Made by a program: the position numbers and the translations under genes. From assembly GCF_000687715.1 (NCBI RefSeq), contig NZ_JHXD01000003.1:186001-250000 (forward strand): 64,000 bases of DNA, in the 5' to 3' direction. Positions within the stretch are counted from its first letter, which is position 1; the number at the start of each line of letters is the position of its first letter. A model generated the notes under the pieces. It did not search any database. It saw nothing but the letters and a program-made list of their open reading frames with translations, and was not told the DNA's origin. Below, in pieces: positions 35,438 to 44,122 of the stretch. Source of the stretch: Xylanibacter ruminicola Ga6B6. GTDB lineage: Bacteria > Bacteroidota > Bacteroidia > Bacteroidales > Bacteroidaceae.

Positions 35438-37024
35438 ATGGTATACAAATATGATTTCCTGGTGATAGGAGCTGGCGTGGCCGGTATGAGCTACGCACTG
35501 AAGGTGGCTCGCGCCAACAAGGGTAGGGTGTGTATGATATGCAAGACCTCGTTGGACGAGGCCAACACATCGTTTGCCCAGGGGGGCGTGGCATCGGTTA
35601 CCAATCTCGAACTGGATAACTTCGAGAAACACATAGAAGACACGATGATTGCGGGCGACTATATCAGCGACCCCAAAGCCGTAGAACAAGTAGTAAGAAT
35701 GGCGCCCGAACAGATTAAAGAACTGGTTAACTGGGGCGTGAACTTTGATAAGAACCACGATGGCAAATTTGATTTGCATCGCGAGGGCGGACACTCTGAG
35801 TTCCGTATTCTGCACCACAAGGACGACACGGGTGCCGAGATACAGCGCGGACTGATGGAGGCTGTGCGCAACAATCCCAATATCGACATCAAGGAGAACC
35901 ACTTTGCGGTGGAGATTATCACCCAGCACCACTTAGGTGCCAGAATTACACGTCGTTCGCCATACATTAACTGCTATGGTGCCTACGTGCTGAATCCTGA
36001 TACCCAGAAGGTGGATACCTATCTGGCAAAGATGACCGTGATGTGTACCGGTGGTTGCGGTGCTGTGTATCTGACCACATCGAACCCCGTGATTGCTACT
36101 GGCGACGGTATCGCGATGGTGTATCGTGCCAAGGGTACGGTGGCCGATATGGAGTTTGTACAGTTCCACCCCACGGTGCTGCATAACCCTAACGAAACGC
36201 ACCCCGCCTTCTTGATTACCGAGGCAATGCGTGGTTATGGTGGCATACTGAAGTTGCCCAATGGCGAGACGTTTATGGAGAAGTACGACGAGCGTCTGTC
36301 GTTGGCACCACGTGATATCGTGGCACGTGCTATCGATAAGGAGATGAAGATTCACGGCTTGGATCACGTATGTCTGGATGTAACCCATAAGGATCCCGCC
36401 GAGACACGCAAGCACTTCCCCAATATCTACCAGAAGTGCCTGTCGATGGGTATCGATATCACTACTGATTATATCCCCGTTCGTCCTGCCGCCCACTATA
36501 TGTGCGGTGGTATCAAGGTGGACCTGAACGGACAGACCAGCATAGAACAGCTTTATGCCCTTGGTGAGTGCTCGTGCACTGGTTTGCACGGTGGTAACCG
36601 CCTGGCCAGCAACTCGCTGATTGAGGCTGTGGTTTATGCAGAGACGGCCGCTAAGCACTCGCTGGAGCATGTGGATTTCTACGACTTCAACGAGAAGGTG
36701 CCTGAGTGGAACGACGAGGGTACGCTGACCAACGAGGAGAAGGTGCTGATTACCCAGAGCGTAAAGGAGGTGAACCTGATTATGTCGAACTACGTAGGTA
36801 TTGTGCGTAGCGACCTGCGCTTGCACCGTGCCTGGGACCGTCTGGATATGCTTTACGAGGAGACCGAGCGCTTGTTTAAGCGTGTAAAGGCCTCGAAGGA
36901 TATCTGCGAATTGCGTAACATGATTAACGTGGGCTATCTGATTACCCGTTGGGCATTGGAGCGCAAGGAGTGTCGCGGTTTGCACTATACTACTGATTAT
37001 CCTGTTCACGCTTACGATAAGTAG
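35438..37024 (+). CDS. nadB: L-aspartate oxidase
   Basis: A 528-residue flavoprotein that oxidises L-aspartate to iminoaspartate, the first step of NAD synthesis. The FAD fold LVIGAGVAGMSYALKVA, the ANTSFAQGGVASV segment and the active-site region HREGGHSEFRILHHKDDTG are present, with the helical C-terminal domain of the succinate-dehydrogenase-type family. ATG at 35438 follows the TAATTTTG box. It is separated from dnaG by a single base, so the genes are co-transcribed. Confidence 0.94.
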   Translation: MVYKYDFLVIGAGVAGMSYALKVARANKGRVCMICKTSLDEANTSFAQGGVASVTNLELDNFEKHIEDTMIAGDYISDPKAVEQVVRMAPEQIKELVNWGVNFDKNHDGKFDLHREGGHSEFRILHHKDDTGAEIQRGLMEAVRNNPNIDIKENHFAVEIITQHHLGARITRRSPYINCYGAYVLNPDTQKVDTYLAKMTVMCTGGCGAVYLTTSNPVIATGDGIAMVYRAKGTVADMEFVQFHPTVLHNPNETHPAFLITEAMRGYGGILKLPNGETFMEKYDERLSLAPRDIVARAIDKEMKIHGLDHVCLDVTHKDPAETRKHFPNIYQKCLSMGIDITTDYIPVRPAAHYMCGGIKVDLNGQTSIEQLYALGECSCTGLHGGNRLASNSLIEAVVYAETAAKHSLEHVDFYDFNEKVPEWNDEGTLTNEEKVLITQSVKEVNLIMSNYVGIVRSDLRLHRAWDRLDMLYEETERLFKRVKASKDICELRNMINVGYLITRWALERKECRGLHYTTDYPVHAYDK

Positions 37025-37025
37025 G

Positions 37026-38957
37026 ATGATTGACAGACAAACGATAGACAAGATACTTGATGCCACGAACATCGTTGACGTGGTGGGCGAGTTTGTAACG
37101 CTGCGAAAATCGGGCGTTAACTATAAAGGCTTGTGCCCGTTCCACGACGATAAAACGCCATCGTTCATGGTGTCGCCAACCAAGCAGATATGCAAGTGCT
37201 TCTCGTGTGGTGAGGGCGGAACGGCCATCAACTTCCTGATGAAGCACGAGCAGATTACCTATCCCGAGGCCCTGCGATGGCTGGCCAAGAAATACAATAT
37301 CGAGATACAGGAAAAAGAACTGACTGAGGAGGAGAAACGTGAGCAGAGCGACCGCGAGTCGATGTTCATCGTTAACGAGTGGGCCATGAACTACTTTAAG
37401 GATGTGCTGAACAACGATCCCGACGGTGTGGCCATTGGGCGTCAGTACTTCCGTAGTCGTGGTATCCGCGATGATATTGTGGAGAAGTTCAACCTGGGTT
37501 TCTCGCTCTCAAAGCGCGATGCCCTTGATATAGCCGCTAAGAAAGCGGGGTATCAGGAGGAGTTCCTGATTAAGACGGGCTTGTGTATCAAAGGCGAGAA
37601 GGGTGTGTACGATCGCTATGCGGGTCGTGTTATCTTCCCCTGGTTCAACGTAAGTGGAAAGGTGGTGGCCTTTGGTGGGCGACTGTTGGATGCGCGTACC
37701 AAGGGGGTGCAACAGAAATATGTGAACTCGCCTGACTCGGAAATCTACCATAAGGAGCGCGAGCTGTATGGCCTGTACCAAGGTAAGAAAGCCATTGCCA
37801 AGGAAGACTGTGTGTATATGGTTGAAGGCTATACCGATGTGATTGCCATGCACCAGTGCGGACTGGAGAATGTTGTGGCCAACAGTGGTACGGCTCTCTC
37901 GAAATATCAGATAAAACTACTGCGACGATTTACGCCTAACATCATCCTGCTGTATGATGGCGACGAGGCCGGTATCCATGCCGCCATGCGAGGAACAGAT
38001 ATGCTGTTGGCCGAAGGCATGAAAGTAAAAGTGCTGTTACTGCCCGATGGCGACGACCCGGATTCGTTCTCACGTAAGCATACCGCCCAGGAGTTCAAGG
38101 CGTATATCGAAGAGCATGCCGAGGACTTTATCTCGTTCAAAACCAAACTGACGGTAGAGAACGTGAGCGACCCCGTGAAGCGTTCGGAGGCTATCGGTGG
38201 TATCGTGAAGAGTATCTCGGTGGTAGATGATAACCTGTTGCGCGATGAGTATCTGACCCAGTTGTCGCGCCGTTTGGGCATCAAGGAGGAAACCCTGCTC
38301 CAATCGATGAACGGCATGATTAGTCGCGACCGCGAGGAGAAGGAAAAGGAATACAATCGCGAGCAGGCACAGAACGCCATCCAGCAGGAACGCGAGGCGC
38401 AGGGCAAGCCCATGGCTATCGGTCTGCATACCATCAGCGATCAGATTCAGCAGGTAGAGGACCTGCTGATCAAAACCATTGTTCGCGATGGCGAGAAGAT
38501 TATCTACGAAAACCTTCAGACCGAAGACGGGCAAACCATCAACCTCTCGGTAGCACAGTTTATCAGCTACGATATGGGGGAGGATGGCCTGAGTTTCAGT
38601 AAGCCTGTATATAACAAGATTCTGCAAGAGGTGGTGGCCCATTGTGGCGAAGAAGGTTTTAAGGCCGAGGAATACCTGACGCGCCATACCGATTACGAAA
38701 TCAGTTCGATTGCGGCCAGCATGGCTGTGGATTCATATCAACTGGGTAAGGGATTCCAACTGAAAGAACGTGAGGGTGGCTTGCGGTCGCACGTGGAGCA
38801 TATAGTGCTTGACTTCCGTTATTACTGCCTGGGTGCCAAGGTGAAGGAACTGTTGGCCTCTATCAAGAAAGGCGAGGGCGATGTGATGGCAACGCTGGCC
38901 GAGTATCAACATGTTGACTTGATATATAAGGAAGTGGCAAAGAAATTAGGACGATGA
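37026..38957 (+). CDS. dnaG: DNA primase
   Basis: A 643-residue primase that lays RNA primers at the replication fork. The N-terminal CHC2 zinc-finger is clear (GLCPFHDDKTPS then CKCFSCGEGG), followed by the catalytic core with the TOPRIM elements VEGYTDVIAMHQCG and LLYDGDEAGIHAAMR. The C-terminal third is the helicase-binding region, including a Glu/Arg-rich coiled segment (SRDREEKEKEYNREQ). It sits between nadB and cls, and its stop overlaps the cls start in ATGA. Confidence 0.96.
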   Translation: MIDRQTIDKILDATNIVDVVGEFVTLRKSGVNYKGLCPFHDDKTPSFMVSPTKQICKCFSCGEGGTAINFLMKHEQITYPEALRWLAKKYNIEIQEKELTEEEKREQSDRESMFIVNEWAMNYFKDVLNNDPDGVAIGRQYFRSRGIRDDIVEKFNLGFSLSKRDALDIAAKKAGYQEEFLIKTGLCIKGEKGVYDRYAGRVIFPWFNVSGKVVAFGGRLLDARTKGVQQKYVNSPDSEIYHKERELYGLYQGKKAIAKEDCVYMVEGYTDVIAMHQCGLENVVANSGTALSKYQIKLLRRFTPNIILLYDGDEAGIHAAMRGTDMLLAEGMKVKVLLLPDGDDPDSFSRKHTAQEFKAYIEEHAEDFISFKTKLTVENVSDPVKRSEAIGGIVKSISVVDDNLLRDEYLTQLSRRLGIKEETLLQSMNGMISRDREEKEKEYNREQAQNAIQQEREAQGKPMAIGLHTISDQIQQVEDLLIKTIVRDGEKIIYENLQTEDGQTINLSVAQFISYDMGEDGLSFSKPVYNKILQEVVAHCGEEGFKAEEYLTRHTDYEISSIAASMAVDSYQLGKGFQLKEREGGLRSHVEHIVLDFRYYCLGAKVKELLASIKKGEGDVMATLAEYQHVDLIYKEVAKKLGR

Positions 38958-40372
38958 GTTGGCTGAATATCATATTCATAGTGTACCAGATCATTGCTAT
39001 CATGGCGGTGGTACACGTGATTATGGACAACCGTCAACCTGCTAAGACGATGGCTTGGGCGCTGGTGATTTATTTTGTGCCAGTGGTGGGCATCGTCTTT
39101 TATTTGTTTTTTGGCATAAACCATCGCAAGGAGCGCTATGTGAGCGAACGTTCGATGAACCAGCTTACCAAGCGTTCGATGCTGGAGTTTGCCGAGCAAC
39201 AGAACCTGCGACTGCCCGAGCGCCACAAACCATTGATCGATTTGTTTATTAACCAGAACCTGTCGCTACCTTTTAAGGATAACCTGGTGGATATCTGTAC
39301 CGATGGCTATCAGTTTATAGCCGAATTGATGGAAGATATCGGCAAGGCCAAGGATCACATACATCTGGATATGTATATTTTTGCCGACGATGCCTTAGGC
39401 ATGTTGGTGGCCGATGCCTTGATTGACAAGGCCCGCGAGGGTGTTGAGGTAAAGGTGATTTACGATGATGTGGGGTGTTGGAATGTGCACCATCGCTTTT
39501 TTGAACGGATGCGCGAGGCGGGTATCGAGGTGCGCTCGTTTATGCCTGTGCGATTCCCGTCGTTTACCAGTAAGGTGAACTATCGCAACCACCGCAAGAT
39601 TATTGTGATTGATGGTCTGGTGGGCTATATCGGTGGTATGAATATTGCCCAGCGCTACGTAAAAGGTACTGGCGATATGCCTTGGCGCGACACCATGCTG
39701 AGGGTAAGCGGAGGTGGTGTGCATGCCTTACAGCGTGCGTTCCTGGTTGACTGGTATTTTGTGGATCGTACCTTGTTGTCGGATAAAAAGTACTATCCAC
39801 GATGCGAGGATATCAACAATAACTGTCTGGCACAGGTGGTTACCAGCGGTCCTACCACACCTTACCCTGAGATTATGCAGGGTTATGTGCGCATTATCTT
39901 AGGTGCCAAGCGTTATCTGTATCTCGAAACACCTTATTTCCTGCCTAACGATTCGGTGCTGTTTGCCCTGAAAACAGCCGCTTTGGGTGGTGTGGATGTG
40001 CGAGTGATTTGTCCGTTACGCAGTGATGCCAAGTTTGTGGAGTGGGCCAGCAGGAGCTATCTGCGCGAGGTGCTTGAGGCAGGTGTACAGGTTAGCTTGT
40101 ACGAGGCTGGTTTCCTGCATTCAAAAATGCTGGTGTGCGATGATGCTATCACCACCTGTGGTTCGACCAATCTCGATTTCCGTAGTTTCGAGAATAACTT
40201 CGAAGCCAACATCTTCTTCTTCGACGAAGGTGTGGCTATGCGAATGAAAACCATTTTCTTACGCGACCTTGAGCAGAGTGTACTGCTGAAGGACTTGAAG
40301 AAACGCATGCGTAACAATTTCCTGGTACGCCTGTGGGAGAGTGTTACAAGGATGCTGTCGCCTCTTTTCTGA
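38954..40372 (+). CDS. cls: Cardiolipin synthase (phospholipase D family)
   Basis: A 472-residue membrane enzyme that joins two phosphatidylglycerol molecules into cardiolipin. Two N-terminal transmembrane helices (about residues 4-24 and 34-55) precede two HKD motifs, NHRKIIVIDG and LHSKMLVCDD, each followed by the conserved Gly-Ser/Gly-Gly-Asn region (YIGGMNIAQRY, CGSTNLDFRSFENN). The start is the ATGA overlap with dnaG. Its last 29 bp overlap rsmD on the opposite strand. Confidence 0.94.
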   Translation: MSWLNIIFIVYQIIAIMAVVHVIMDNRQPAKTMAWALVIYFVPVVGIVFYLFFGINHRKERYVSERSMNQLTKRSMLEFAEQQNLRLPERHKPLIDLFINQNLSLPFKDNLVDICTDGYQFIAELMEDIGKAKDHIHLDMYIFADDALGMLVADALIDKAREGVEVKVIYDDVGCWNVHHRFFERMREAGIEVRSFMPVRFPSFTSKVNYRNHRKIIVIDGLVGYIGGMNIAQRYVKGTGDMPWRDTMLRVSGGGVHALQRAFLVDWYFVDRTLLSDKKYYPRCEDINNNCLAQVVTSGPTTPYPEIMQGYVRIILGAKRYLYLETPYFLPNDSVLFALKTAALGGVDVRVICPLRSDAKFVEWASRSYLREVLEAGVQVSLYEAGFLHSKMLVCDDAITTCGSTNLDFRSFENNFEANIFFFDEGVAMRMKTIFLRDLEQSVLLKDLKKRMRNNFLVRLWESVTRMLSPLF

Positions 40373-40895
40373 AAATCGAAAAGTTTACGCTACCATAGCT
40401 GCGATGCTCTACAAAGTGTGGGGCATCCGAGAAGTCGTTCTCCTTACCATGCTCGAACACCAGGATTCCGCCATCCTTCAACAAGTTCTTCTCGAAAATC
40501 AGTCCAGGGATGGTGGGCAGTTCCTTGAGGGCGTAAGGGGGATCGGCAAAAATAAAGTCGAACTGCTGTTTGCACGATTTGATATAGCGGAACACATCGC
40601 CGCGCAAGGGCAGGCATACATCGGTATTAAGCTTTTTCAGGCATTCGGTAATAAACTTGTGGTGGTCGCGGTCCATCTCAACGCTTACCACATGTTCGCA
40701 ACCACGCGATACCAGTTCGAGCGAGATACTACCAGTACCCGAAAACAGGTCGAGGGCGTTGATACCTTCGAAATCGATATAGCTGTTCAGTACATTAAAA
40801 ATGTTCTCCTTGGCAAAATCGGTGGTAGGGCGTGCCTTGAACGAGCGGGGAATATCAAAATGTCGCCCCTTATAGATACCTGTAATAATTCTCAT
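40344..40895 (-). CDS. rsmD: 16S rRNA (guanine966-N2) methyltransferase
   Basis: A 183-residue Rossmann-fold methyltransferase. The N-terminal MRIITGIYKGRHFDIP, the SAM-binding LDLFSGTGSISLELVSRG and the catalytic FIFADPPYAL motif identify RsmD, which methylates G966 of 16S rRNA. It starts in an ATGA overlap with the DUF3822 gene, an association seen in many Bacteroidales, and ends 29 bp inside cls in the convergent direction. Confidence 0.94.
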   Translation of the reverse strand: MRIITGIYKGRHFDIPRSFKARPTTDFAKENIFNVLNSYIDFEGINALDLFSGTGSISLELVSRGCEHVVSVEMDRDHHKFITECLKKLNTDVCLPLRGDVFRYIKSCKQQFDFIFADPPYALKELPTIPGLIFEKNLLKDGGILVFEHGKENDFSDAPHFVEHRSYGSVNFSIFRKEATASL

Positions 40896-41692
40896 CGTCC
40901 GCGTGATATAAAGGTTATTAAATCGTAGGGCATACCCTTGATGCTGGTAGCAGGCGAATCGGGAAATTCGGCCGTAGCATTAATCAGGTAGGCGTTGTGC
41001 AGGAATCGCTTTAACTCCTGCAGCAACCACTCTTCTTCGGGTATGTTGCCTAGGATATGCAGTTCGTCGTGCTCTGGCTCCAGTCGCAATTGCTTCCACA
41101 CATACATCAGATAGTAAAGAGCATCGTGTGCATGGGCAGCATCAAACGTGTTGCAGAACTTAAAGCGGTTCTGCTGGAAACTGAAGATGTGAAGCTTCTT
41201 GCTGTTGAAGTAGCCATACAGCTTGTTGCGATGACCTGTAAAGCTACGCTGATGCAGTTGGCGCCAGACTGGTGTAAGGGCATGCACAAAGTTATAGCCA
41301 CTCTCAAAACGGTCCTTGATAACCGTATCCAGATTCTTGTTGATGGCGAAGACGCAAACGGCCTTCAGGTCGGGCAATACATTGTACAGTATCACACGCT
41401 TTTCCTGACCAGGAGGGTACGAATACGAAAAGAGCGCTTCCATGTCGTTCTCGTCGAACTGTTCGATGGGTACCAGCAACGAAGGGGTATCTACCATGAT
41501 AAAAACCTTGGCAGTATCCTCGTCTACATAGTCGCCTGTCTTGAATGCCTCGCGCAGATTGGCCGACATCGAGATACCGCCACGAACCACGTACGGACGA
41601 TAGTCGATGGGGTGCACGGTGTTGGCAACATCGAGTGCGGTGAATGAGAGCGTGTTGCGCCCTATGCGTATGATTGTTGTCTTCGCGTCCAT
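40892..41692 (-). CDS. DUF3822 family protein
   Basis: A 266-residue protein of the DUF3822 family, typical of Bacteroidales and usually next to rsmD. It looks like an actin-like/ASKHA fold: N-terminal IRIGRNTLSFTALD, central DAAHAHDALYYLMYVWKQL and C-terminal segment with LITFISRGR. No catalytic motif is evident and the function is unknown. It overlaps rsmD by 4 bp and follows a 31-residue microprotein by its start. Confidence 0.85.
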   Translation of the reverse strand: MDAKTTIIRIGRNTLSFTALDVANTVHPIDYRPYVVRGGISMSANLREAFKTGDYVDEDTAKVFIMVDTPSLLVPIEQFDENDMEALFSYSYPPGQEKRVILYNVLPDLKAVCVFAINKNLDTVIKDRFESGYNFVHALTPVWRQLHQRSFTGHRNKLYGYFNSKKLHIFSFQQNRFKFCNTFDAAHAHDALYYLMYVWKQLRLEPEHDELHILGNIPEEEWLLQELKRFLHNAYLINATAEFPDSPATSIKGMPYDLITFISRGR

Positions 41693-41788
41693 CTACTTCA
41701 CGTTCATCACACTGGCCACGCACAGCGCAAGCAAGCACGCAGCTATCACAGCCAGCACAATATTCACTAATTTGTTGTTGATATGCAT
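41693..41788 (-). CDS. Membrane microprotein (31 aa) ahead of the DUF3822 gene
   Basis: Reads MHINNKLVNIVLAVIAACLL and ends ALCVASVMNVK. One hydrophobic helix covers most of the 31 residues. It is framed by a TAATTTTG promoter box 10 bp upstream and the DUF3822 start one base downstream, so it heads that unit. The ATG position and spacing make translation likely. No family is known to me. Longer frames in this register would run through a repeat and are rejected. Confidence 0.55.
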   Translation of the reverse strand: MHINNKLVNIVLAVIAACLLALCVASVMNVK

Positions 41789-41797
41789 ATCTGGGTG

Positions 41798-41805
41798 CAA
41801 AATTA
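41798..41805 (-). promoter_or_regulatory. -7 box of the microprotein-DUF3822-rsmD unit
   Basis: TAATTTTG on the minus strand, exact TAnnTTTG. Its -33 region falls inside the ATTCGTGTA repeat, and no TTTG is present there. Confidence 0.55.
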
Positions 41806-41810
41806 ATAAA

Positions 41811-41838
41811 AATTCGTGTAATTCGTGTAATTCGTGCC
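41811..41838. repeat. ATTCGTGTA repeat, half element between divergent promoters
   Basis: Three 9-bp units in tandem, ATTCGTGTA, ATTCGTGTA, ATTCGTGCC, the right arm of the hairpin family at 7253 and 22460 without its left partner. It fills the space between two divergent -7 boxes. Confidence 0.75.
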
Positions 41839-41848
41839 TAAAAAAGTG

Positions 41849-41856
41849 TAACTTTG
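41849..41856 (+). promoter_or_regulatory. -7 box of the helicase gene, 8 nt from the ATG
   Basis: TAACTTTG, exact TAnnTTTG, 8 nt before the ATG at 41865. Transcription should start just at or before the ATG. Confidence 0.6.
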
Positions 41857-41864
41857 TGGCCGAA

Positions 41865-43289
41865 ATGATTAGCGACGAGTTTAAATTCCGCATTCGGGAG
41901 GCTATGGGCATGGTGCCTACGGCCGAACAAGAGCACGCCATCGACGTGTTCTCGCTCTTTATGACCGACCGCGACGACCATGTGGTGATGATTCTGCGTG
42001 GTTCGGCAGGTACGGGTAAAACCACCTTGGCGGGTGCCATCGTAAGGGCGATGAATGTGTTGAAACAGAAGATGATTCTGCTGGCCCCGACAGGTCGTGC
42101 AGCAAAGGTGTTTGCACTCAATGCTGGTCATCCGGCTTACACCATCCATCGTCGCATATACAGGCAGAAGTCGGCCGGTGATATCTCTAGCTTTAATCTG
42201 AACTATAACAATAACCGCGATACCTTGTTTATGATAGATGAGGCATCGATGATTGCCAATCAGGGCTATGGCGAGAGCGCGTTTGGTAGCGGTTGCCTGC
42301 TTGACGACCTGATGCAGTTTGTGTATAGTGGACAGAATTGTCGTATGGTGTTGGTGGGCGATAAGGCTCAGTTGCCACCTGTGGGCGAGGATGAGAGTCC
42401 GGCGCTGATGAGCGATGTGCTACGTGCCTACGGTATGAAAGTGTACGAGTGCGACCTGAATCAGGTGCTGCGCCAGAGTGAGGACTCGGGTATCTTGTGG
42501 AATGCTACCCGCATCAGAACGCTGATTGACGATTGGGTTCTGCCAAAAATCCGATTCCAGGGATTTGCTGATATTGTGCGTGTGCCAGGCGATGAGCTGA
42601 TAGAATCGTTGGCCACCAGCTACAGTAGGGTGGGGATGGACGAGACGATGGTGATTACCCGTAGTAACAAGCGCGCTAACATCTACAATCAGGGTATCCG
42701 CAATACGGTGTTGGATCGCGAAGACGAACTCTGTCGTGGCGACCAACTGATGATTGTGAAGAATAACTATTACTGGACTGAACAATCCAAGGAAATTTCG
42801 TTCCTGGCCAACGGCGATATCGCTGTGGTGCAGCGTGTACGCAATGTACAAGAACTGTTCGGGTTCCGCTTTGCTGATGTGACGATGACGCTACCCGATT
42901 ACGATAGCTACGAACTCACGGCTACCGTGATTCTCGATTCGCTGACTACCGAATCGCCTGCTCTGTCGCGCGAACAACAGGAACAACTGTATAATGCGGT
43001 AATGGAGGATTATGCCGATATCCCCCTGAAGGCCGACCGCATTAAGCAACTGAAGAAAGATAAATACTTTAATGCCTTGCAGATAAAGTTTGCCTATGCC
43101 GTTACCTGTCACAAGGCGCAGGGCGGACAGTGGGCGCACGTGTATATCGACCAAGGTTATATGACGGACGATATGTTGACGCCCGACTATATCCACTGGC
43201 TTTACACCGCTTTTACACGTGCTACCGAAAAACTGTTTTTGGTAAACTGGCCTACCACTCAGATAGAGGAGAGTACAAACGTAACATGA
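41865..43289 (+). CDS. RecD-like ATP-dependent DNA helicase (SF1B)
   Basis: A 474-residue helicase. Walker A RGSAGTGKTTLA, motif Ia region LLAPTGRAAKVF, Walker B LFMIDEASMI, motif III VLVGDKAQLPPVGE and the C-terminal UvrD-like segment AVTCHKAQGGQWAHVYID are all present in order. It resembles the C-terminal helicase half of RecD and its single-protein relatives. The start at 41865 was chosen because the longer frame runs into the repeat (NSCNSC) and starts upstream of the promoter. Its 3' end overlaps the histidine kinase gene by 31 bp on the opposite strand. Confidence 0.88.
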   Translation: MISDEFKFRIREAMGMVPTAEQEHAIDVFSLFMTDRDDHVVMILRGSAGTGKTTLAGAIVRAMNVLKQKMILLAPTGRAAKVFALNAGHPAYTIHRRIYRQKSAGDISSFNLNYNNNRDTLFMIDEASMIANQGYGESAFGSGCLLDDLMQFVYSGQNCRMVLVGDKAQLPPVGEDESPALMSDVLRAYGMKVYECDLNQVLRQSEDSGILWNATRIRTLIDDWVLPKIRFQGFADIVRVPGDELIESLATSYSRVGMDETMVITRSNKRANIYNQGIRNTVLDREDELCRGDQLMIVKNNYYWTEQSKEISFLANGDIAVVQRVRNVQELFGFRFADVTMTLPDYDSYELTATVILDSLTTESPALSREQQEQLYNAVMEDYADIPLKADRIKQLKKDKYFNALQIKFAYAVTCHKAQGGQWAHVYIDQGYMTDDMLTPDYIHWLYTAFTRATEKLFLVNWPTTQIEESTNVT

Positions 43290-44122
43290 CAACCTGGGAG
43301 ATTCTTTTCTGCCAGATCCAGCATGCCACCTTGTTGTATCATCATTCGTCGGCTTAACGACAAGCCGATACCGCTACCTGTGCGCTTGGTGGTAAAGAAA
43401 GGCACAAACAGCGACTGGCGGTTTTCGGCTGGGATAGGACTGCCATCGTTGCCGATAAGAATGGTCTTGGGGGATGGGGCCTGGGTGTTGGTGAGTTCGA
43501 TGATGATTTTGGTAGCCTCGGCCTCGATGGCGTTCTTGATAAGGTTCATCAATATCTGGCGCAGCATGCCCTTATCGGCTTTTAAGATGGTATCGGCAGG
43601 CACATCAATAGTCCATGCCAATTGCTGATAGGTTTTGCAGAGCTCGTCGAGCATAGGGCGCAGGGGCACTTCGGAAAGGACTGGCTTTTCGAGTTCCGAC
43701 ATCTTACGATAGTTGGTTACAAAATCGCTCAGATGGCGCGAGGTGTCGTAGATGGCTTTGATACCATCTTCGAGGAGTGTGCCCTTTACGTCGGGACGGC
43801 TCAGCAACGACTGACTGATGCTGGTGATAGGTGCAGTGGCGTTCATCATCTCGTGGGTAAGCACACGGGTTAATCGCTCCCACGATTCTACCTCGTTCTT
43901 GTTCATCTGTTGACGGATATTCTCGCCCAGCTCGTTGAGCGCCTCCTGCATGGCACGCTCGCCAGGTAACAGATTGTTGGTGGGCAGGCGGAACGAGAAA
44001 TCCTGATTACGAATGGCCTCCTTCATGATGTGGGCACGCAATCGCAACTTGTGCTGGTGGTGCACAATGGCTATCACCAACACTACCAGTACCACACCTA
44101 TTATAATGAAGAGCCAAGTCAT
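43259..44122 (-). CDS. Sensor histidine kinase with a single transmembrane helix
   Basis: A 287-residue kinase. One N-terminal transmembrane segment (residues 4-20) leaves almost nothing outside the membrane. A linker (21-80) leads to the HisKA domain with His90 in LTHEMMNATAPI, then HATPase_c with the N-box LMNLIKNAIEA and the G boxes (GNDGSPIP, TKRTGSGIGLSLS). No sensor domain is visible. It overlaps the response regulator gene in an ATGA, so the two are translationally coupled and form a pair. The gene converges on the helicase with a 31-bp overlap. Confidence 0.9.
   Translation of the reverse strand: MTWLFIIIGVVLVVLVIAIVHHQHKLRLRAHIMKEAIRNQDFSFRLPTNNLLPGERAMQEALNELGENIRQQMNKNEVESWERLTRVLTHEMMNATAPITSISQSLLSRPDVKGTLLEDGIKAIYDTSRHLSDFVTNYRKMSELEKPVLSEVPLRPMLDELCKTYQQLAWTIDVPADTILKADKGMLRQILMNLIKNAIEAEATKIIIELTNTQAPSPKTILIGNDGSPIPAENRQSLFVPFFTTKRTGSGIGLSLSRRMMIQQGGMLDLAEKNLPGCHVTFVLSSI

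Noticed and set aside
35933-37072. 379-codon frame antisense to nadB
   Set aside because: It is a shadow of nadB codons with no start signal or recognisable motif; similar long antisense frames over lpdA, sprA, gcvPB and permease 4 were dropped for the same reason.
41811-41838. CRISPR-like repeat units in the ATTCGTGTA arrays
   Set aside because: Units are 9 bp and contiguous with no spacers.
41607-41864. Extension of the helicase to 41607 (contains NSCNSC)
   Set aside because: It reads through the ATTCGTGTA repeat and starts upstream of the -7 box and inside the opposite-strand genes.
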